Of a stretch of 37,616 nucleotides of DNA, positions 24,818-33,221 are shown piece by piece. The DNA comes from a virus. Numbering within the stretch: the stretch's first letter is position 1; each line of letters opens with the position of its first letter. The translations under genes and the position numbers were made by a program. The notes beneath the pieces are model-generated. The model was not told where the DNA came from. It worked only from the letters and a program-made list of their open reading frames with translations, and ran no database searches. The stretch is from IMG/VR virus record IMGVR_UViG_3300050014_000054, positions 1 through 37,616 of that record. One strand, 5' to 3'.

Positions 24818-25393
24818 TCAGTCTTTTGGTATTTCCACCGGCGTATAGGATTTCTTGACATTAGCGCGAACGCGCGGGTCATCTCGCTCGAATTGGCCTT
24901 CTGGGACCGAATTGAGTTGCGCTTCCTTCTGGCGCACCTGATTGCGCGCCTTGCGCAGTTCGATATCCCGCGCTTCGTCGGAAATAGATTGCGGACGCTC
25001 CATCAGTACCATGCCCTTGCGGTCAATGGTCTTAAACCGACCGTTATCGGGCATGTATGAAGGGTGACGATCAGCCGGAACCGCCGTCCAGCCGCGACGG
25101 GCGATCTGCACCTGATAGGCAGGGTCTTCCTGGCCAAGCGTCGTATGGCGCTTCCACTCGTAAGACCACCCATCCGGAACGTCTTTGGGATCGATATAGA
25201 AATCATCGGTCCCCTCATCCATGTCGCCCAGGTGGCCGCGCAGTTCCGCAGCTCGTTGTTCGGCACGGGCGCGAGGGTCATCTGCCCGCATATCGGGACG
25301 CGAATCAGCGCGGGCGTCTTTGTCTACGGTCGTCATCGTTGGATTCTCCGATTGCGGTGCACGAGGCATCCGACTGACATATTTACGGGCCAC
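24818..25393 (-). CDS. Conserved-type phage head-module protein (191 aa)
   Basis: The GTG at 25393 follows a GAGGAG site at a good distance. A charged, disordered N-terminal part (residues 1-60, rich in Asp, Arg, Ala) precedes a compact domain. The domain has DPKDVPDGWSYEWKRHTTLGQ, YQVQIARRGWTAVPADRHPSY and DRKGMVLMERP. The pattern WSYEWKR...GW..VPADRHP...LMERP is, from memory, common in podovirus-like head clusters next to the scaffold. The last 50 residues are helical and charged. It ends the late block before a terminator. Unknown biochemical role. Confidence 0.72.
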   Translation of the reverse strand: MARKYVSRMPRAPQSENPTMTTVDKDARADSRPDMRADDPRARAEQRAAELRGHLGDMDEGTDDFYIDPKDVPDGWSYEWKRHTTLGQEDPAYQVQIARRGWTAVPADRHPSYMPDNGRFKTIDRKGMVLMERPQSISDEARDIELRKARNQVRQKEAQLNSVPEGQFERDDPRVRANVKKSYTPVEIPKD

Positions 25394-25403
25394 ATCGGCT
25401 CCT

Positions 25404-26306
25404 CTAGTTGGGCAGCTTGCCTTCGCGCTGAAGAGTTATCTTCTGCTTGGCATATTCGGTATCGCTCATATCCATCATCTGGGCCATTTCGCGTTCGGCA
25501 GCGGTCAGGCGCACGGTATTGGGGCGTTGGCCGTTCGTCGAACTGCCCTCACGGCTAACTGGAGCCGCAGAAGGACTAGCGCGACGCTGACTCGACGCAG
25601 CGGCGTCCGAAAGAGCATCGCCGCCGTCACCAGCGGCATCGTTCGACTGACGCAGTTCCAGTTTGCGCTCGACGAAATCGAAATAGGCGTCGGTATCAGC
25701 CACGAAGCCCTCATCAATCGCGTCTTCGTGCGCTCGAACCATCTTGCGGTTAAGACGCTGATCCGTTGCGAACTGAGGATGGCTCCGTACCCAAGACGCC
25801 GAACGTGGCGACAGTTGTCCGGCGAACGATTCGACCAGATCGACAGTGCGAGGTTCCCGCTTGGGTTGGCTTTCGAGCGCTATCTTGCCCTGTTCAAGCT
25901 GCATGAGCTTGGCAGCGTTCGTGGACATATCCAATTGGACATCCGCCGCCGCGTCAAAGTCGCCGGCCGCCATCGCGTCTCGATAGCGTCCCTTGAGAAT
26001 ATCGTTCGACTGCTTGATCGTATCGATGGCATTCGTCACAAGGCTCAGGTTCGTGTCTTGGACGTTGTTCTCTGCGGCAGCAACCTTGTGCTCGGCCTCA
26101 CGGGCGCGCTTGTCGGCGTCGGAGCGCGCTTGCTGATCGGCAGCACGAGCGACCTTCTCATCCGCCAGTTGCTTCTTGAGGGTTTCGAGACCCTCTTCCG
26201 GCTCGATCACCTTCGGTTTTGGAGTGGCGCCCTCAACCTTGACGACCTCAGCCGCCGGGGCGTCCTCAATCACAACGTCGATATCGTCTTCGATGGTATC
26301 GGTCAT
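25404..26306 (-). CDS. Scaffold-like protein (300 aa)
   Basis: The start MTDTIEDDIDVVIEDAPAAE at 26306 follows the co-chaperonin stop by 5 bases and is preferred over an ATG 41 codons upstream inside that gene. The acidic N-terminus is followed by a long coiled-coil region (about 40-115; ETLKKQLADEKVARAADQQARSDADKR), a middle helical domain and a disordered Ser/Ala-rich segment. The C-terminal helix ends YAKQKITLQREGKLPN. This architecture and position before the capsid gene fit a scaffold that templates prohead assembly. No protease motif is visible, so removal may be by exit rather than digestion. Confidence 0.75.
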   Translation of the reverse strand: MTDTIEDDIDVVIEDAPAAEVVKVEGATPKPKVIEPEEGLETLKKQLADEKVARAADQQARSDADKRAREAEHKVAAAENNVQDTNLSLVTNAIDTIKQSNDILKGRYRDAMAAGDFDAAADVQLDMSTNAAKLMQLEQGKIALESQPKREPRTVDLVESFAGQLSPRSASWVRSHPQFATDQRLNRKMVRAHEDAIDEGFVADTDAYFDFVERKLELRQSNDAAGDGGDALSDAAASSQRRASPSAAPVSREGSSTNGQRPNTVRLTAAEREMAQMMDMSDTEYAKQKITLQREGKLPN

Positions 26307-26311
26307 TTTTC

Positions 26312-26704
26312 TCACCACACCTGATCGGGTTGTTGGATGCGCCCGCGAATGTCCACATCGTCCAGAATTCGGCACAGAACGCCGTTGACGGTAACGCTCC
26401 AGCCGTCTGATGGACGGAACACGGCCCACTCGCCGGCCACGAAGTCGATATCGGAATATTTCGCCTTGAACGAACCATCGAACGCCGATTCGCCTAGCTT
26501 TAGGACCAAACCGACCTTGGATTGATACTTATCTTCATCGACGGTTTGCGCCGTCAGAAATATGCCGCTTTTGGTCTTCTGTGGCCTGATATAGACGGCG
26601 CAAAGCACCTGATTGTTGAATATCTCGACATCGCTGATATCCCCAAGCTCCTTCATCAGGATTTCCTTGGGGTCGTCTTCATGGGCCATGACCATATGGG
26701 GCAT
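26312..26704 (-). CDS. GroES-like co-chaperonin (130 aa)
   Basis: Residues about 24-125 fit the Cpn10 beta-barrel: VEIFNNQVLCAVYIRPQKTK, then SGIFLTAQTVDEDKYQSKVG (the mobile loop that binds GroEL), VLKLGESAF, GEWAVFRPSDGWSV and CRILDDVDIRGRI. The order matches GroES (beta strand, mobile loop, GxVL, D-x-V-x). The N-terminus adds about 20 residues. Phage GroES-like proteins (T4 gp31-type) let host GroEL fold the capsid protein. Its place between portal genes and the scaffold fits that role. Confidence 0.78.
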   Translation of the reverse strand: MPHMVMAHEDDPKEILMKELGDISDVEIFNNQVLCAVYIRPQKTKSGIFLTAQTVDEDKYQSKVGLVLKLGESAFDGSFKAKYSDIDFVAGEWAVFRPSDGWSVTVNGVLCRILDDVDIRGRIQQPDQVW

Positions 26705-26714
26705 GTAGATTCCT

Positions 26715-26918
26715 TTATGTGCGGGCGAGAAGGATGGAATGCGCCGTCCCGATATGGTCGATGGCGCTACGCAGGCCGGCGATACGCCCGACCTGATATC
26801 GATAGTCCTCGATAGTCTGCACGCTGGAGCCGAGCGACAGGTTCTCGCTCAAGTGCGCAATTTCCTCATCGATCAGTTTCACCAGCTCTTTTTCGAACTG
26901 GTCGTTCTGCGTCAGCAT
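26715..26918 (-). CDS. Small helical head-module protein (67 aa)
   Basis: The product MLTQNDQFEKELVKLIDEEI continues as two amphipathic helices with RIAGLRSAIDHIGTAHSILL. No membrane helix. Proteins of this size and composition are common just upstream of scaffold or co-chaperonin genes in podovirus-like clusters, from memory. It is packed between the GG/Cys-cluster gene and the GroES-like gene. Function unknown. Confidence 0.65.
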   Translation of the reverse strand: MLTQNDQFEKELVKLIDEEIAHLSENLSLGSSVQTIEDYRYQVGRIAGLRSAIDHIGTAHSILLART

Positions 26919-26936
26919 GGATCTTATCGCTGGTTC

Positions 26937-28004
26937 TTATCGCTGGTCGCCATAAGCGCGGATTTTCTCAAGGCGACCGAGTCCGCCCCCACCGCCGCCG
27001 CCATATTCTTCCATGTCATGGGCCACAGTCTCAATGGTGCGACCGCCAGACTTGCGGGGCATCATGGGCGGGGGACCACCAGCCGCAGGAGGTGATCCGG
27101 TGAGGCCAGGGCCACCCATAGCCGGGCCTTGAGGCGCAGGCATCGGGACGCCCACAGGACGCGGCGCAGGCATCGGCATCGCTTGTTGAGCGCCTGCGTT
27201 ATCCGGCTTCTGGGCGATGATGATGTTGACGTTCATCTTGCCCTTGCCGGCGCGACCGCCAGATTTGCGAGCGATAGGGTCGGAATCAGGCGTTACACTT
27301 TTAGGCGCAAAATCAGATGCGCTTGGATGGTCCGCATAGATCGGCACTCGGTGATACCGATAAGCGCCGTAAACATTATCTCTGCGAACTACCGACCTTG
27401 TCGCCCCGGCGCTTGTTTTGGCTTTTCCGACAATATCTCCAGTATGACCGTCTTTAATATGATAGCCGACCGGGCCGCCATCAGCGCGAGCCATCCGACC
27501 ACCAGTCGGACGCGTGCCCTCAAGCGAGCCATCAGATACGCTACCGCCAGCGCATTTCTTGCACCCACAATTTTCCGCATGGACTTCGCCGCCGTGCTTT
27601 TTGAGCGCCTCGCGTTTGACCATGCCCTTGACCAGTTTGCGGTCTTCGGCTTCGTCACCATGCGGAGAACCCCCGCGCTTGAACCCGCCGATATGCTTGG
27701 TCCCGGCGCGCTCGTCGTTGGCTTCCTTCACATCTCGGTTTAGGTAACTGTCCGCCGACAATGCCGCGCCACCGCTTTTGCGCGGCTTCCGATCCGCGCG
27801 CATTTTTGCATGGGCGCCTTCGACCTTGCCGCCGCGCTTGTATTGCCGGGGCGACACGGGACGCTCGCCGGTCATCACGTCGGCGTCCAGAGGCTCCGGC
27901 GGGCTCCAAGAACTAGCATCAACCTTGGCATGAGGATCGCCAGACGCCAGACGATGCGCCTTTTCCTTCATGTGCTTGCGGGCGGCAACTGATGCTTCGG
28001 ACAT
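26937..28004 (-). CDS. Basic GG-motif protein with CxCxxC cluster (355 aa)
   Basis: Residues 1-160 are charged, with basic GG motifs: YKRGGKVEGA, RKPRKSGGAAL, FKRGGSPHG and KKHGGEVHAENCGCKKCAGG. Cys146, Cys148 and Cys151 form CxCxxC. Later come GGRMARADGG, a small globular stretch about 180-235 (HIKDGHTGDIVGKAKTSAG, YGAYRYHRVPIY), more RKSGGR motifs, a Pro/Met-rich linker and a GGGGGGG run before the C-terminal helix. It shares two motif blocks, in reversed order, with the 160-residue protein at 21220. AGGAG precedes the ATG. Role unknown; internal head component is plausible. Confidence 0.72.
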   Translation of the reverse strand: MSEASVAARKHMKEKAHRLASGDPHAKVDASSWSPPEPLDADVMTGERPVSPRQYKRGGKVEGAHAKMRADRKPRKSGGAALSADSYLNRDVKEANDERAGTKHIGGFKRGGSPHGDEAEDRKLVKGMVKREALKKHGGEVHAENCGCKKCAGGSVSDGSLEGTRPTGGRMARADGGPVGYHIKDGHTGDIVGKAKTSAGATRSVVRRDNVYGAYRYHRVPIYADHPSASDFAPKSVTPDSDPIARKSGGRAGKGKMNVNIIIAQKPDNAGAQQAMPMPAPRPVGVPMPAPQGPAMGGPGLTGSPPAAGGPPPMMPRKSGGRTIETVAHDMEEYGGGGGGGLGRLEKIRAYGDQR

Positions 28005-28053
28005 GGGCGGCTCCTAGTGTCTAACCGGCGTCCCGGCGCAGGAAGATAACACT

Positions 28054-28593
28054 CTATTTGACATCGAAAAGGCGATTTTTCAGGACCATGCCAGAGACGC
28101 GCAACGCGTGATCGATGATGCTAGGCGAATGCGCCGGTGATTTCGTCTTCCCGTGCTTAAGCCACGCCTTGAAGGCGTGCATCGAAACAGGCTCGATACT
28201 TCCAATGCGAGCGGTCCCTTTGGAATCGGAAAACGCCTTGCAATAAGTCTCGACCGCTTCCTTTTCGGAGCGGAATCCGAGCATCGCCTTGTGCTCATCG
28301 AACCGCCCCGTGCGGTGGTCAATCTGATTGATGATGAAGACGTGTTGGCTATGTGGATCGGGACCGACATAGACATCAACATGGTCGCCATCCGCGCCCT
28401 CGGTGCGCTTGATATAACCATAATCAGCTGGCAGGACGCAGGACCACCGCTTGCCCTTGGCATCGATCCCAGACCGCTCCGACCCGCGCTTGTTCTCAAT
28501 GGTAATTGGCAAGCCCTGAAAGGATAAGTGCTCCTTCCTGTAGTTTCCCGCCGCCTTCTGCGCTTCGGTCGGATTATGATCGACCATTATCAC
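28054..28593 (-). CDS. Pyrophosphatase-domain (InPase-like) phage protein (179 aa)
   Basis: A GTG at 28593 overlaps the portal stop (GTGA); an ATG two codons later is an alternative. The product has PTEAQKAAGNYRKEHLSFQG, IENKRGSERSGIDAKGKRW and YGYIKRTEGADGDHVDVYVG. ADGDHVDVYV contains the family I pyrophosphatase signature D-x-D-P/E-x-D with Asp68, Asp70 and Asp73, but His in place of Pro/Glu. GRFDEHKAMLGF follows. This matches the InPase domain known in phage polyvalent and MuF-type proteins. It may hydrolyse pyrophosphate or a related phosphate anhydride; activity is unproven. Confidence 0.8.
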   Translation of the reverse strand: MIMVDHNPTEAQKAAGNYRKEHLSFQGLPITIENKRGSERSGIDAKGKRWSCVLPADYGYIKRTEGADGDHVDVYVGPDPHSQHVFIINQIDHRTGRFDEHKAMLGFRSEKEAVETYCKAFSDSKGTARIGSIEPVSMHAFKAWLKHGKTKSPAHSPSIIDHALRVSGMVLKNRLFDVK

Positions 28594-30908
28594 GGCTTCA
28601 CGCCCAACTTCTTCTCAATCGGCTTAACTTTCTTAGCACCAGCCTCAGCCCGCGCCGGATTGGTCAGGATGTCTTTGGCGATACCCAGCGCGGCAATCTT
28701 CTCGTGCGATTTGCGGTCCTGATCGCGGTTCTGATTTTCAATCTCGGTATCATGCACTTCCACACCGAGGGATTTGGCCTTCGTCTGAGCATCTAGTTGG
28801 CGCGTCTGAGCATCCATCAGGTCAACCGGCGTATCGGTCTGTTGCCCAGCGCCAAGTCCCGGCTTTGGTGCGAACGCCCCCTGTTCGATCTTGGCCTTGG
28901 TTTCCGCGACCTTGGCGTTCGCGACCGCGCCCTTCGTATCGGCCTCCTGCTTCTCAATTTGCAGTTTGGCCATTTCCTTCTGCACTTCTGGCGGCGGTCC
29001 TTCTGCGGCTCGCGCTTCCGGTGACACAAAGAACTGATCCGGGTTGCTCCATCCAAGCGTTTGCAAAGCCACCGTATCGACGGCGATGGGGTCATATTGG
29101 TTCGGATTGGCGGCCTGCAACTGCTTGAGGCCCATGACCTTCATCACGCGCTGGCTATGGCTTGCCGTGTTCGGATCAGCCTGCGGAACGAGTTCGCAAT
29201 TGTTCAGCGCCGCTAGGAACGTCTTCTCATCCCACTTACGGTTCGACTTGCCCTTGCGTTGCCAGAAGCTCTCCGGGTGTTCGCGGAAACATTCGGCCAG
29301 GAGGCTAAATTCCTCCGCCTGGGCGGCGTGTAGGCGCTTGTGGACCGAGTTGAGTACTTTGGTCGCCTGATCGATCAACGCCAGCGTAGTGCCCACCGGG
29401 GCGTCCGCGCGGCCCTCTCCAACCTGCTGCTCGCTGGTCCCGCCGATGCGCATACCTGTTTGCTGCATCTCATCGGTCAGCTGCATTAGCGCCGCCATGC
29501 CCGTCGTCTGATAGGGCAATGGCATGATGGCGTCACGGATCGGTGCGCCGCCGGTCTTGACCAGCGCGCCACCACCAGGCGGAACACGGAAAATGTTTGT
29601 GTTCTGCCGCGCTCCGGTGTCCGCCATCAGGAAGCCGGGGAAATTGGCGTACATGCCCGAGTCCAGCATCTCGCGCCAAGCCGCCGTCAGGGCGTTGGTC
29701 GTATTGCCGAGAATGTGCAGCAGGCCGATGTCGTAGAAGCCGAGGCCGGGGACGAATGGGTACTTGACGAACGTCCTGCGCGATACCGGCAACTCAGCGC
29801 TGTCCTGATCGTAGTTGCGGACGACGGACAGGATTTCGCGCGATGACAAGTCAATCGTCACCCGGTAGGGGATTTCCAGTCCACTATCGCGCCCCTTGTA
29901 CTTGTGCTCGAACCCCTTGATGTCGAGCTCGCAAGTGCACTCGTAAATCTCACGATTGCGGTCCTCGGGATTGCTGGTGTCTGGACTCTGACCAGCTTGC
30001 GCTTTCTTTTCGAGTTGAACGCTGTCCAGATTGGCCGCCAAAGGCGTGTGTAGATCGATATCCTTGTAAACCCCTAGGATTTGCATCCTCTTGACAGTGG
30101 AGGGGCGCATTTTGATGCGATGAGTCACGCGCTTGGCATTGCTCATGTCCGTGGCCGAGTCGCTGACGATCAGGTCATCGGCATCCACGGATTCGCTTAC
30201 CGGGCGCCCACGAAGCGGACAGAAATACACCTTCTTGAACGCCGTACCGCCGAAACCGAGCATCAATAGCATCCGGTCGGTATCTGGATAATATTCAGTC
30301 GCCGTCGAGGTCAGGTAGTGGTTTAGATCCTTCTCAAGATCGTCGGCGCTGTTGTCCTCGGGCAGAGTCGCTTCGTTGTCATCGTTGCGAACCTTCACCG
30401 GACCATCGGTCGGCAGCAGTTCGGAACGCGCGTTGGCCTGGAAGCGCAGGACGGCCTCTAACAAGAGCGGGTGACGAACCTTGCTCATGCCTTCGACCGG
30501 AGCGCCATCGGACGCGCCTTGCAATCCCGGTATCTCGATCTTCAGGCCAAGCAGTTTGATGCCGGTCGCGCGGGACTCGATCCAGTCCTTGCGGCTTTCA
30601 ATGTCGTCGGAAATGCCGCGCAGAAGTTCCTCGGATATGCGGCCCAACTCTAGATGATCGATGTCATCGACTAGGTTCTCAAACCAGCCGCCCTTATCGC
30701 GCTCCGGGCGGTCCTCAAGGGATTTGCCGTCCAGCGAAATCGTGACCGAGCCGTCGCCGTGTTCAATGCTGAGCACGTCTCCGTTGTCGTCGGCTTGCGG
30801 TTTGTCGGCCTCATCGTCCGCCATCTCAATGGTGATGTCGTCCGGCAAGTTGGAGTTGTCCGGCTCAGGTCCCGGTTGGCGAATCGTTGCGGGGGCTAAG
30901 CCGGCCAT
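28590..30908 (-). CDS. Portal protein, P22-type (772 aa)
   Basis: The acidic N-terminus is followed by the typical portal core: LGRISEELLRGISDDIESRKDWIESRATGI (wing helix), a DLEKDLNHYLT segment and YLPGLGFYDI-like region KYPFVPGLGFYDIGLLH. Next comes the long crown/stem helix region around GEGRADAPVGTTLALIDQATKVLNSVHKRLHAAQ. Residues about 620-740 are Ala/Glu/Lys/Gln-rich helix, as in the P22 portal barrel. It forms the dodecameric vertex through which TerL pumps DNA. The stop overlaps the next start. Confidence 0.92.
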   Translation of the reverse strand: MAGLAPATIRQPGPEPDNSNLPDDITIEMADDEADKPQADDNGDVLSIEHGDGSVTISLDGKSLEDRPERDKGGWFENLVDDIDHLELGRISEELLRGISDDIESRKDWIESRATGIKLLGLKIEIPGLQGASDGAPVEGMSKVRHPLLLEAVLRFQANARSELLPTDGPVKVRNDDNEATLPEDNSADDLEKDLNHYLTSTATEYYPDTDRMLLMLGFGGTAFKKVYFCPLRGRPVSESVDADDLIVSDSATDMSNAKRVTHRIKMRPSTVKRMQILGVYKDIDLHTPLAANLDSVQLEKKAQAGQSPDTSNPEDRNREIYECTCELDIKGFEHKYKGRDSGLEIPYRVTIDLSSREILSVVRNYDQDSAELPVSRRTFVKYPFVPGLGFYDIGLLHILGNTTNALTAAWREMLDSGMYANFPGFLMADTGARQNTNIFRVPPGGGALVKTGGAPIRDAIMPLPYQTTGMAALMQLTDEMQQTGMRIGGTSEQQVGEGRADAPVGTTLALIDQATKVLNSVHKRLHAAQAEEFSLLAECFREHPESFWQRKGKSNRKWDEKTFLAALNNCELVPQADPNTASHSQRVMKVMGLKQLQAANPNQYDPIAVDTVALQTLGWSNPDQFFVSPEARAAEGPPPEVQKEMAKLQIEKQEADTKGAVANAKVAETKAKIEQGAFAPKPGLGAGQQTDTPVDLMDAQTRQLDAQTKAKSLGVEVHDTEIENQNRDQDRKSHEKIAALGIAKDILTNPARAEAGAKKVKPIEKKLGVKP

Positions 30909-30911
30909 GCG

Positions 30912-31121
30912 TCATTCGTCCCCTAGAGCCGATTGCAGGCAGTCCATTTCTTCGACGAAGAGCCGAATGCCTTCCTGCGCGGCCAAGGTATCCGTTTTCA
31001 TTTCGATTTGATAGACGCGGCGGCTGTCGTGTGGCGGCCGGCCCGTCACGGTGATTTCCCACAATGGAACGGGACCGGGGCGAAGCTGATCGGCGGTTGC
31101 TTGGCAGAGGATGCGGGTCAT
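30912..31121 (-). CDS. Small protein between terminase and portal genes (69 aa)
   Basis: The start overlaps the preceding gene's stop (ATGA) and it ends 3 bases before the portal start, so it is translated within the late operon. It begins MTRILCQATADQLRPGPVPL and contains a beta-prone WEITVTGRPPHDSRRVYQIE followed by a C-terminal helix with EEGIRLFVEEMDCL-like residues. It looks like a compact alpha-beta protein. No family recognised. Confidence 0.65.
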   Translation of the reverse strand: MTRILCQATADQLRPGPVPLWEITVTGRPPHDSRRVYQIEMKTDTLAAQEGIRLFVEEMDCLQSALGDE

Positions 31122-31585
31122 GGGGTAACCGCCTGTATCGCCAAGTGCGCGTCATTAAGCCAGTGGGTCCATGCGGGCTGGAAGGGGCCGCGATGCATGG
31201 ATATAGGACCATTTCGGCCAACTAGGGCTAGCGATTGGCCTCGATAACCGATGCAGAGTTCATTCAGCTGCTCAGCAGGAAGGCCCGACAAGCGCTCGGC
31301 TACAGCGCGATAACGTTCATTTTCTGGTGTAGCTTTCGACCATTCATCCCATTCAGTAATAGCTGCGTCACGGAGAAGCGTCCATGCGTCATTGACCAAT
31401 TGGCGCTTTGGCCCCGTGCACTCGCCGACCAGATTGTCTTCAATTTCAATACGAGACGCACCACAGATTGTGCAATTATCAGTGATAGGGCTTATCTGAT
31501 GACGGACGCGATCAGTCATTCCCGTCTGCGCTCCCTGCCCCATCTGCGAATTGGCGGTATCCTTCTCATTCGTAGCCATCATCAT
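31118..31585 (-). CDS. Protein of unknown function with CxxC knuckle, between TerL and portal (155 aa)
   Basis: Three consecutive ATGs begin the frame at 31585; the first is taken. The first 30 residues are polar and disordered, then DNCTICGASRIEIEDNLVGEC carries a CxxC plus a further Cys 17 residues later, a partial zinc-knuckle pattern. The rest is helical, Trp-containing (DEWSKATPENERYRAVAERL) and ends AWTHWLNDAHLAIQAVTP. It follows TerL by 4 bases and overlaps the 69-residue gene. Not recognised; DNA-packaging accessory by context. Confidence 0.65.
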   Translation of the reverse strand: MMMATNEKDTANSQMGQGAQTGMTDRVRHQISPITDNCTICGASRIEIEDNLVGECTGPKRQLVNDAWTLLRDAAITEWDEWSKATPENERYRAVAERLSGLPAEQLNELCIGYRGQSLALVGRNGPISMHRGPFQPAWTHWLNDAHLAIQAVTP

Positions 31586-31589
31586 TCCC

Positions 31590-33221
31590 CTATGCCGGAT
31601 AAAGCGGATCAGCGCCGCGACCTGTATATGTCTTCATATTCTCGATTTCCGCAATGCGCTCGGGTGCGCGCACGAGCAAGCCAAGGTCCCGCAGATGGCG
31701 CAAAGCCTGGCTAACCGTGTCCACAATATCGTCATGCTTGCCCTTGGGGAACTGCCCAACCTGCGTCATCGTCATATCGGCCCATGCGCGGTCAGGCGCA
31801 TAGACCATGCCCTCCGCGAATAGGTGCTGGACGCTGTAGAGGCGCGATAGCTTGTCCTGACTCTTGGGATCGAACAACTGGACGGCGAATTCTTCCTGTC
31901 CGTATAGGCGCCTGATTTCCTGCGCCACGGAATGACCAGCGGCTTTATTTTCCACGAGCAACTTGTCGCACTTCAAAGCCCGGCACGTCTTGCCGACCTT
32001 CTCGACCAGCTCATGCAGTTCGAGGCGCGCCTGCCATGCGTTCATGAGCATGACCTTGGGCGCGCCGTCCTGATAGGAGCGGTCCTGAAACATCGGGCGT
32101 CCGTTCGCGTCCAATATCCGGTTCGCCTGCATCTTGGCGTCGCCAGTGAAGACGCCCCAGACCGTCAAGGCGCTGAAATCGTTGCTCGTCTTGGTCGTGT
32201 AGGCCGTGTCCAGCGACGCGATGATGTAGTCCATGGGCGGAAAGGCGTCGGCATCCCAGAGTTGCCACCAGTCGCGCTTGATAACGCCGCCGCCGGCTGG
32301 CTCAGGACGCTGTTGCATTTGCCCCGCATAACCGAACGGACCTAGATCGACGCGAAGAGAATCTACTTCCTTTTGCGGGAAACGCTCAGGCCAGAGAAGT
32401 TCACCCGCTTCTGTGCGCGGGTCTTTCCAGCCGATGACGGTCGTGAATGAACGCTCGGGCTCAAATTCCATGGGCAAGCAAAGATGGACCCATTCGCCGT
32501 GGTCCTTACTGAGGATATGCCCGCTCCAGTCGTCTTCTGCCAATCGCTGCTGAACGCCGATGAAGGCCCCATATGTCGCGTCGTTCAAACGCGTCCGCAT
32601 AACTTGATCCCACCAGTCATTCGTCGTGGTGATCGTGGCCTCGGAGAAAGCTTCTCCGGCCGCATTGGCGTCGTCGATGACGCCGATCATCATTCCCTCA
32701 CCAGTGGTTGACCCGCCAATGGAGGTAATCAGCCGCTCGCCACCTTGATCGTTCGAGAAACGACTTTTCACGTTCTGGTCGCTGGATAGTCGGAACCGAT
32801 CTCCCCAGTGTGATTGATACCAAGGAGACTGAATAAGGCGCCGACACTTCACCGAATCCCGTAGAGAGAGCTTTTCGGCGTATGACGCATGAAGAAACTG
32901 AACTTGGGGTCCGCTGGTTGGGCTATTCCTTGAGGGCGGCTGAGCCCAGCACCATGCAGGCAGTGCGACAGAGCATAGCGACGACTTAGACATTCGAGGA
33001 GGAATGTTTATCAAGAGTCGCTTTATCTCCCCGTCGATGACGGCTTGGAGGTGTTCAGCAACCGCCTCGATTGCCCACCCATCGCTCCACGGGGATGGGT
33101 CAATGGCGTGCCAGCCTTCTCGCAGAAACAGGTACAGGCTGTCCTCAAACTCGATGCGATCCAGCGCCAGCAACTGCTTGTCGCGGTCCACAAGCACGCC
33201 GTTTCCGATATCGATCAGCAT
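31590..33221 (-). CDS. terL: Terminase large subunit (ATPase plus nuclease, 543 aa)
   Basis: The ATPase half has a Walker A-like INIPPRMSKSSL (residues 71-82), lacking the usual Gly before Lys, and a Walker B-like MIGVIDDANA with Asp183/Asp184. The nuclease half has Asp338 (ASLDTAY), Glu424 (LLVENKAAGHS) and Asp497/Asp498 (GKHDDIVD), the RNase H-like metal residues. Length is normal for TerL. It translocates phage DNA into the prohead and cuts it. Its ATG is 4 bases after a possible 27-residue peptide gene overlaps begin, and TerS lies upstream. Confidence 0.97.
   Translation of the reverse strand: MLIDIGNGVLVDRDKQLLALDRIEFEDSLYLFLREGWHAIDPSPWSDGWAIEAVAEHLQAVIDGEIKRLLINIPPRMSKSSLCSVALPAWCWAQPPSRNSPTSGPQVQFLHASYAEKLSLRDSVKCRRLIQSPWYQSHWGDRFRLSSDQNVKSRFSNDQGGERLITSIGGSTTGEGMMIGVIDDANAAGEAFSEATITTTNDWWDQVMRTRLNDATYGAFIGVQQRLAEDDWSGHILSKDHGEWVHLCLPMEFEPERSFTTVIGWKDPRTEAGELLWPERFPQKEVDSLRVDLGPFGYAGQMQQRPEPAGGGVIKRDWWQLWDADAFPPMDYIIASLDTAYTTKTSNDFSALTVWGVFTGDAKMQANRILDANGRPMFQDRSYQDGAPKVMLMNAWQARLELHELVEKVGKTCRALKCDKLLVENKAAGHSVAQEIRRLYGQEEFAVQLFDPKSQDKLSRLYSVQHLFAEGMVYAPDRAWADMTMTQVGQFPKGKHDDIVDTVSQALRHLRDLGLLVRAPERIAEIENMKTYTGRGADPLYPA

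Noticed and set aside
23880-24848. Rightward open frame (322 codons) opposite the decoration gene
   Set aside because: Antisense shadow; Arg/Gly/Asp-rich product, and it runs through the terminator and promoter region.
25221-26324. Long rightward open frame (367 codons) opposite the scaffold gene
   Set aside because: It lies wholly antisense to the scaffold and 191-residue genes, has Arg-rich low-sense composition, and no start context; it reflects codon bias of the real strand.
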